The position numbers and the translations under genes are program-made. The notes beneath the pieces were generated by a model, which saw only the letters and a program-made list of their open reading frames with translations, made no database searches and had not been told where the DNA came from. Source: Clostridia bacterium (GTDB taxonomy: Bacteria; Bacillota; Clostridia; Oscillospirales; CAG-272). Taken from it: a stretch of DNA of 15,872 bases. How positions within the stretch are numbered: the first letter of the stretch is position 1; each line of letters begins with the position of its first letter. This document shows positions 11,676 to 15,872 of the stretch, in pieces. The stretch is taken from assembly GCA_017407375.1 (NCBI GenBank), contig JAFQWT010000005.1, positions 1-15,872 of the forward strand, read 5' to 3'.

Positions 11676-13391
11676 ATGAAAAAGATCAAAGAACGCGCCG
11701 CGGCCCTGATCCTTGCCGCCGCGAGCGAAAGCTTCCCCGGGGCCGAGCTGCCCTCGGCCGAGGAGATCACCTCGCTTCTCGAATACCCGCCCGACAGTGC
11801 GATGGGCGACCTTGCCTTCCCCTGCTTCCGCCTTTCCCGCGTTTTGCGCGCGGCACCGCCGAAGATCGCCGCGACCCTTGCGGAGGGGATCGCCGACCCC
11901 GCCTTCTCGCGGGTGGAGGCCGTGGGGGGCTACCTCAACCTCTTTATCGACACCGCCGCCATGGCGGAGCGCCTCATTTCCGACATTGCCGCCGCGGGTG
12001 AGAATTACGGCTCCCCCGCCATTGGCGAAGGGCGCACCGTGGTGCTTGACTACTCCTCCCCGAACGTGGCCAAGCCCTTCCACATCGGTCACCTCGGCAC
12101 GACGGTGATCGGCCATTCCTTAAAGCTCCTCCACGAGTTTGCGGGCTACCGTTGCGTGGGCATCAACCACCTTGGCGACTGGGGAACGCAGTTCGGTAAG
12201 CTGATCGTGGCGTACCGCCGCTGGGGCGACCGCGCCGAGGTCGAGGCCCGCGAGATCGACGAGCTTGTCCGCCTGTACGTCAAGTTCCACGCCGAGGCCG
12301 AGGCCGATCCCACACTGGAGGACGAGGCGCGCGCCGAGTTCAAAAAGCTGGAGATGCACGATGAGGAGAATCTGGCCCTTTGGCGTTGGTTCATCGAGAT
12401 CAGCTTACGCGAGTACGGCAAGACCTACCGCATGCTGGGCATTGAATTTGACAGCTACAACGGCGAGAGCTTTTACACCGATAAGATGCCCGCCGAGATC
12501 GAAAAGATCCGCGCGGCGGGGCTTCTGACGATCGACGACGGTGCCTCGGTCGTTAACCTTGAGGAATGGAAGATGCCGCCCTGCCTCATCCTGAAGCGTG
12601 ACGGCTCCACCCTCTACCCCACGCGTGACATCGCCGCGGCGGCGTACCGCCACGCGACCTACGATTTTGACAAGTGCATCTACGTCACAAGCGCCGGACA
12701 GAGCTTACACTTTGCCCAGTGGTTCAAGGTCGTGGAGCTGATGGGCTACGACTGGTACGACCGCCTGGTGCACGTCCCCTACGGCACGGTGAGTCTTGGC
12801 GGGGCCAAGCTTGCCACCCGCACGGGCAACGTGGTGCTGCTGAAGGACCTCTTTGCCGAGGCCGTGGAGAAGGTGCGCGCCATCACCGCCGAGAAGAACC
12901 CCGGCGCCGCCATTGACGAGGAGGTCGTGGAGGCCGTGGGCGTTGGCGCCGTCATCTTCTACTACCTCTCGGGCAGCCGCATCCACGACATCAACTTCTC
13001 GCTTTCCGATGCCCTCTCGTTTGACGGCAACACGGGCCCCTACGCCCAGTACACCTACGCGCGCACCTGCTCTCTCCTTGAGAAGGCGGGCGGCGTCCCC
13101 GCCTACAAGGCATCGGCCCCCCTCACCGAGGAGGAGCGCGCCCTTGTCCGCGTGCTGGCGCTCTTCCCCGAGCGCGTGGAGGAGGCCCTTTCCGAGTACG
13201 AGCCCTCGGTCATCACGCGGTACATCCTTGACCTTTGCGCCGCCTTTAACCGCTTCTACCACGAGTGCCAGATCCTCTCGGCGGAGGACGAGGGCGTAAG
13301 GGCCAACCGCATTGCCACGGTGGCAGCCGTGCACACCGTCCTTGGGCGTGCGCTCCGCCTCATCTGCCTCAAGACCCCCGAAAAGATTTAA
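11676..13391 (+). CDS. argS: Arginine--tRNA ligase
   Basis: ArgRS charges tRNA-Arg and is a class I synthetase with an N-terminal tRNA-binding Add-1 domain. The 571 residues are within the normal range. Visible signatures are GDLAFPCF (44-51), SSPNVAKPFHIGHLGTT (127-143) with the HIGH motif at 136-139, GINHLGDWGTQFG (162-174), PTRDIAAAAYR (315-325), YVTSAGQSLHFAQ (336-348), LATRTGNVV (379-387) in the position of KMSKS (many ArgRS lack the canonical lysine), and a DALR anticodon-binding domain from PYAQYTYARTCSLL (455-468) to the end. The ATG is preceded by AAAGGA at 6 bases. It lies between the kinase-like gene (15-base gap) and yebC (16-base gap), a compact operon. No T-box leader is seen. 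Confidence 0.97.
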   Translation: MKKIKERAAALILAAASESFPGAELPSAEEITSLLEYPPDSAMGDLAFPCFRLSRVLRAAPPKIAATLAEGIADPAFSRVEAVGGYLNLFIDTAAMAERLISDIAAAGENYGSPAIGEGRTVVLDYSSPNVAKPFHIGHLGTTVIGHSLKLLHEFAGYRCVGINHLGDWGTQFGKLIVAYRRWGDRAEVEAREIDELVRLYVKFHAEAEADPTLEDEARAEFKKLEMHDEENLALWRWFIEISLREYGKTYRMLGIEFDSYNGESFYTDKMPAEIEKIRAAGLLTIDDGASVVNLEEWKMPPCLILKRDGSTLYPTRDIAAAAYRHATYDFDKCIYVTSAGQSLHFAQWFKVVELMGYDWYDRLVHVPYGTVSLGGAKLATRTGNVVLLKDLFAEAVEKVRAITAEKNPGAAIDEEVVEAVGVGAVIFYYLSGSRIHDINFSLSDALSFDGNTGPYAQYTYARTCSLLEKAGGVPAYKASAPLTEEERALVRVLALFPERVEEALSEYEPSVITRYILDLCAAFNRFYHECQILSAEDEGVRANRIATVAAVHTVLGRALRLICLKTPEKI

Positions 13392-13407
13392 GTAAGGAGA
13401 AAATCCC

Positions 13408-14133
13408 ATGTCAGGACATAGCAAATGGAACAACATCAAGCGTAAAAAGGAAAAGACCGACGCCCAGAAGGGGAAGATCTTTACCAAGATCGGCAAGGAG
13501 ATGGCCGTGGCCATCCGTGCCGGCGGCCCGAACCCCGACAACAACTCCCGCCTGCGCGACCTCATTGCCAAGGCAAAGGCCAACAACGTGCCGAACGATA
13601 ACATTGAGCGCGTGATCAAGAAGTTCTCGACCGATTCCTCCATTGAGTACGAGGAGATCGTGTACGAGGGGTATGGCCCGTCGGGCGTGGCCGTTATTGT
13701 GGAGACCACCACCGACAACCGCAACCGCACCGCGGGGGCTGTGCGCTCCTACTTCTCGAAGTTCCACGGCAACATGGGACAGACGGGCAGCGTCAACTTT
13801 CTCTTTGAGGAGAAGGGCCTCATCACCATCATCGACGAGGACGATGAGATCGACGAGGACACCCTGATGGAGGCCGCCCTGGAGGCGGGCGCCGCCGACT
13901 TTGCGGGCGACGAGGGCTGCTACGAGATCTACACTGAGCTTGACGACCTTACGGCCGTGCGCGAGGCCCTGGAGGCCGCGGGCTACAAGCCCGAAAGCGC
14001 GGAGCGCGCCATGGTCCCGACCTCGACCGTCACGCTGAGTGACGAGGAGGACGTCAAGATGATGGAGCTCCTCCTTGAGAAGCTGGACGATGACGACGAC
14101 GTGCAGAACGTCTTCCACAACTGGGAGAGCTGA
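13408..14133 (+). CDS. yebC: YebC/PmpR family protein
   Basis: The 241-residue cytoplasmic protein begins MSGHSKWNNIKRKKEKTDAQ, the family signature, followed by GKIFTKIGKEMAVAIRAGG, NNVPNDNIERVIKK, YEGYGPSGVAVIVE (about 86-99) and an acidic C terminus. YebC was long annotated as a transcriptional regulator; work on bacterial YebC and mitochondrial TACO1 supports a ribosome-associated role relieving stalling at proline-rich stretches. Its placement right after argS fits the translation role. AAGGAG lies 8 bases before the ATG. It is the last gene of the operon and is followed by two hairpin terminators. Length and motifs are complete, with no anomalies. Confidence 0.96.
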   Translation: MSGHSKWNNIKRKKEKTDAQKGKIFTKIGKEMAVAIRAGGPNPDNNSRLRDLIAKAKANNVPNDNIERVIKKFSTDSSIEYEEIVYEGYGPSGVAVIVETTTDNRNRTAGAVRSYFSKFHGNMGQTGSVNFLFEEKGLITIIDEDDEIDEDTLMEAALEAGAADFAGDEGCYEIYTELDDLTAVREALEAAGYKPESAERAMVPTSTVTLSDEEDVKMMELLLEKLDDDDDVQNVFHNWES

Positions 14134-14143
14134 CGGTTTCCAA

Positions 14144-14175
14144 AAAAAGAGAGCGACCGAGGTTGCTCTCTTTTT
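14144..14175 (+). terminator. Intrinsic terminator of the kinase-argS-yebC operon
   Basis: A 14-pair stem (14144-14157 with 14162-14175, one G-T wobble) built around AGAGAGCGAC encloses a 4-base loop and ends in TTTTT, 10 bases after the yebC stop. The A-run on the 5' side makes it potentially bidirectional. Confidence 0.9.
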
Positions 14176-14199
14176 GCATACGGCGCAAGAAGAAAGATA

Positions 14200-14228
14200 A
14201 AAAAGGAGCAACGGCGTTGCTCCTTTTT
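14200..14228. terminator. Second intrinsic terminator, serving the BY-kinase gene
   Basis: GGAGCAAC (14205-14212) pairs with GTTGCTCC (14216-14223) around a 3-base loop, with five flanking A/T pairs. It ends in T-runs on both strands. It lies 3 bases beyond the minus-strand CpsD stop and 24 bases past the first terminator, so it ends the capsule transcript and backs up the yebC terminator. Confidence 0.9.
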
Positions 14229-14231
14229 CTT

Positions 14232-14963
14232 TTATTTCTCCGCCGTTTCCTGCGGGTGCGTATAGGCATAGTTGTACCGGTAGCGGTACTTGTACTTGGT
14301 CTTTTCACGGCCGTAGCCGCCGACCTTCGGGTCGACGTCGTTGAGGATAAAGCCAAGGACCTTGGCGCCAACGCCCTCAAGGGAGGAGAGGACGTCATTC
14401 ACCGCGCGGCGATCGTCAATGCCCGAGCGTACCACCACAGCGTAGCCCGTGATCAGCTCGGCAGGGATGAGCGCGTCCACCACCACGCCCGCGGGCGGGA
14501 AGTCGATGAACACGGCATCGTAATTCTCCTGGGCGAATTGGATAAGGCGCGCAAAGCTCAAGGAGCCGAGAAGCTCCGAGGGGTTCGGAGGGATGTGGCC
14601 CGAGGGCAAAAGGTCAAGACCCGCAATGCCCGAGGGCGCGATCACGCCGGAATAATCCTCACAAAGGCCCGCGGCGATCTCGGAAAGGCCGTGGGAGCGA
14701 TCAAGACGGAAGATCTTGTGCTGGGCGGGGCTGCGGAGGTCCGCATCGATAAGGAGGACACGCTTGCCAAGCTCGGCAAACGAGGCGGCGATGTTGGCGA
14801 TCAGCACCGATTTTCCCGCGTGAGCCAGGGCACTGGTCACCGCGTACACGGGGCAGGTCACGTCACGCACGGTATAGAGCATATTGGTACGGATCTCCTT
14901 GAACGCCTCACCAATGGCAAAGGGCGTTTTGGGGCCGACCAGAACGTTGTGATAACGGTTCAT
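14232..14963 (-). CDS. CpsD/CapB-family bacterial tyrosine kinase
   Basis: A 243-residue cytoplasmic P-loop kinase that autophosphorylates on a C-terminal tyrosine cluster and controls capsule or exopolysaccharide export together with its membrane partner. Motifs: EAFKEIRTNML (19-29, subunit-contact helix), Walker A SALAHAGKS (44-52), Walker A' VLLIDADLR (69-77), and Walker B AVFIDFPPAG (150-159). The tail has six tyrosines at alternate positions (224-234: Y-K-Y-R-Y-R-Y-N-Y-A-Y), the phosphorylation cluster. Start ATG 14963 overlaps the partner's TGA as ATGA, and AAAAGGAGG within the partner gene is its ribosome binding site. The separate kinase plus membrane activator is the Gram-positive arrangement, unlike the fused Wzc form. 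ParA-type ATPases are excluded by the Tyr cluster and the context. Confidence 0.94.
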   Translation of the reverse strand: MNRYHNVLVGPKTPFAIGEAFKEIRTNMLYTVRDVTCPVYAVTSALAHAGKSVLIANIAASFAELGKRVLLIDADLRSPAQHKIFRLDRSHGLSEIAAGLCEDYSGVIAPSGIAGLDLLPSGHIPPNPSELLGSLSFARLIQFAQENYDAVFIDFPPAGVVVDALIPAELITGYAVVVRSGIDDRRAVNDVLSSLEGVGAKVLGFILNDVDPKVGGYGREKTKYKYRYRYNYAYTHPQETAEK

Positions 14964-15766
14964 GCCTTTTCCTCCTTTTCGGTCTTTTTCGCATCGGCGC
15001 GCTCATCGCCGCTCGGGAACGAGGGGACCGTGCCAAGGATCGGAAGCTCAAAGCGCACAAGATCCTCCTCAGCATAGACCGTGGTGTCGAAGAGGTCACG
15101 GAGGAAGAAGGCGAGATAGACGAGAACGGCCGCAATGGCTGCCGCCAAGACGCTGTTGCGCGGCACACTGGGCGAGTCAGCCACGGTATCGAGGACCGGC
15201 TGGCTGATGACCTTGGCAACGCCGATCTGAACCGTCTCGTTCAGCAGCTCAGGCGCTACGGCGGCCGCGATCTTAGCCATTTCATACGCCTCCCTCGGGT
15301 CCTCCGAGGAAATGGTGATATAGAACAGCTTATCCGAGATGCCCGTGCTCATCATGCTACGGACACGGCTCCAGCCCGCGGGAACCTCCACACCGTTTTC
15401 CACGGTGTAGGTCCAGCGAGGGAACATCGCCTCTCCGTCCTTTTCGAGCTTAGCCATTGCGAGGGCCACCGCCCTGGCAAACTCATCCGAGTTGCGAAGG
15501 ACAGGCGGATAGATCTCCGCAAGGGCCTCAGCGGTGGTGTTGTTGAACGAGCTGGACGAGGACTGCGCGTTCGGGTCCACGTACATCTTAACGGTGGAAG
15601 AATACTTCTTGGGAATGAAGAGCGAGGTGTAGATGCCGGCCACAAGCCCGACGATCACGGCGGCGAGCAGGATAAAGAGCCAGCACTTACGGAATACGAC
15701 CGCAAAAAACCGAAGGTCGATCTCATACTCTCCCTTATTCACGGTGTCAGTGCGACGGTTGTCCAT
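14960..15766 (-). CDS. Wzz/CapA-type polysaccharide chain-length regulator, kinase activator
   Basis: A 268-residue membrane protein of the polysaccharide co-polymerase family, which sets polymer length and activates the neighbouring BY-kinase. It has a cytoplasmic N terminus beginning with the typical EIDLRFFAVVFRKCW (15-29), a membrane helix at about 29-50, an extracytoplasmic domain, a proline-containing stretch ADSPSVPRN (196-204), a second helix at about 205-223, and a cytoplasmic tail ending in Lys/Glu-rich sequence. FDTTVYAEEDL (226-236) followed by LPILGTVP (241-248) is a common post-helix motif. GAGGAGGAG lies 9 bases before the ATG. The frame stays open to the window edge upstream, but no start codon occurs there. 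It overlaps the kinase gene by 4 bases. The polysaccharide genes it serves probably lie to the right, outside the window. Confidence 0.92.
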   Translation of the reverse strand: MDNRRTDTVNKGEYEIDLRFFAVVFRKCWLFILLAAVIVGLVAGIYTSLFIPKKYSSTVKMYVDPNAQSSSSSFNNTTAEALAEIYPPVLRNSDEFARAVALAMAKLEKDGEAMFPRWTYTVENGVEVPAGWSRVRSMMSTGISDKLFYITISSEDPREAYEMAKIAAAVAPELLNETVQIGVAKVISQPVLDTVADSPSVPRNSVLAAAIAAVLVYLAFFLRDLFDTTVYAEEDLVRFELPILGTVPSFPSGDERADAKKTEKEEKA

Positions 15767-15872
15767 GGAGTTATGCTCCTCCTCTTTACAGTATTCGCAC
15801 GGGAGCGTGCGGCGGGGGTGCGACGGCCCGCGGCGGCGGGCTGTGCCTTCAGTTGGCTGCCGAGACGATGGC
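15767..15872 (-). other. GC-rich leader with two small hairpins, upstream of the Wzz-type gene
   Basis: This edge segment holds no identifiable gene. Two inverted repeats are visible: GCACG/CGTGC (15797-15810) and GCCCGC/GCGGGC (15826-15841), the latter just downstream, on the minus strand, of a possible stop codon TGA at 15851-15849. It could be the end of an upstream gene with a hairpin, or a long leader. No promoter-like pair of elements is evident. Confidence 0.3.

Noticed and set aside
12810..12830. Loss of KMSKS in ArgRS (reads LATRTGN)
   Set aside because: Degenerate KMSKS motifs are common in ArgRS enzymes, so this is not notable.
12705..13730. 341-codon minus-strand open frame overlapping argS and yebC
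   Set aside because: It spans the junction of two clear plus-strand genes and has no recognisable domain or ribosome binding site.
15849..15872. Possible last codons of an upstream minus-strand gene (ending AIVSAAN then TGA)
   Set aside because: Eight codons at the edge cannot be distinguished from chance; no ORF can be supported.

Overview
The window looks like ordinary chromosome from a GC-rich, endospore-forming member of the Bacillota, most likely class Clostridia. The evidence is a clear forespore sigma factor SigG with its own sigma-F-type promoter, strong Gram-positive ribosome binding sites (AGGAGG type), many hairpin-plus-T-run terminators, a two-gene CapA/CapB-type capsule regulator module, and a DUF1858 gene leading a tRNA-modification/synthetase operon. 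I cannot name a genus. There are 17 supported genes, nearly all housekeeping, and no tRNA, rRNA, CRISPR array, insertion sequence or phage gene that I can see.

Layout. Positions 1-549 (minus) hold the 5' part of queA, followed by a divergent dapA (639-1532, plus) ending at a bidirectional terminator. From 1621 to 5833 lies a minus-strand operon, transcribed right to left: DUF1858 redox-disulfide protein, trmK, NIF3-like protein, tyrS, and an sn-glycerol-1-phosphate dehydrogenase (egsA/araM family). Two of its junctions overlap. Divergent from it is prfB (release factor 2, no frameshift site) followed by a small two-helix membrane protein (7131-7490).

A second bidirectional terminator at about 7491-7523 separates these from a minus-strand pair, a Na+/H+-type antiporter (8275-9705) and an MgtC/SapB-like membrane protein (7522-8238). 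Both depart from their families at usually conserved positions. Next comes sigG (9880-10653, minus). From the same intergenic region a consensus sigma-A promoter drives the plus-strand operon cmk2-like kinase, argS, yebC (10842-14133). The kinase carries an extra C-terminal domain resembling the ParB/sulfiredoxin fold. The window closes with a minus-strand capsule/exopolysaccharide control pair, a Wzz-type co-polymerase (14960-15766) and a BY-kinase (14232-14963), which overlap by 4 bases.

How it fits together. Most genes serve translation: tRNA modification (queA, trmK), charging (tyrS, argS), termination (prfB) and elongation quality (yebC). dapA feeds lysine and cell-wall precursor synthesis. 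sigG belongs to the sporulation cascade. The membrane genes concern ion homeostasis and surface polysaccharide. No defence or mobile system is visible. The items most worth a second look are the kinase-ParB-like fusion, the sigma-F promoter that relocates the sigG start, and the atypical antiporter/MgtC pair.
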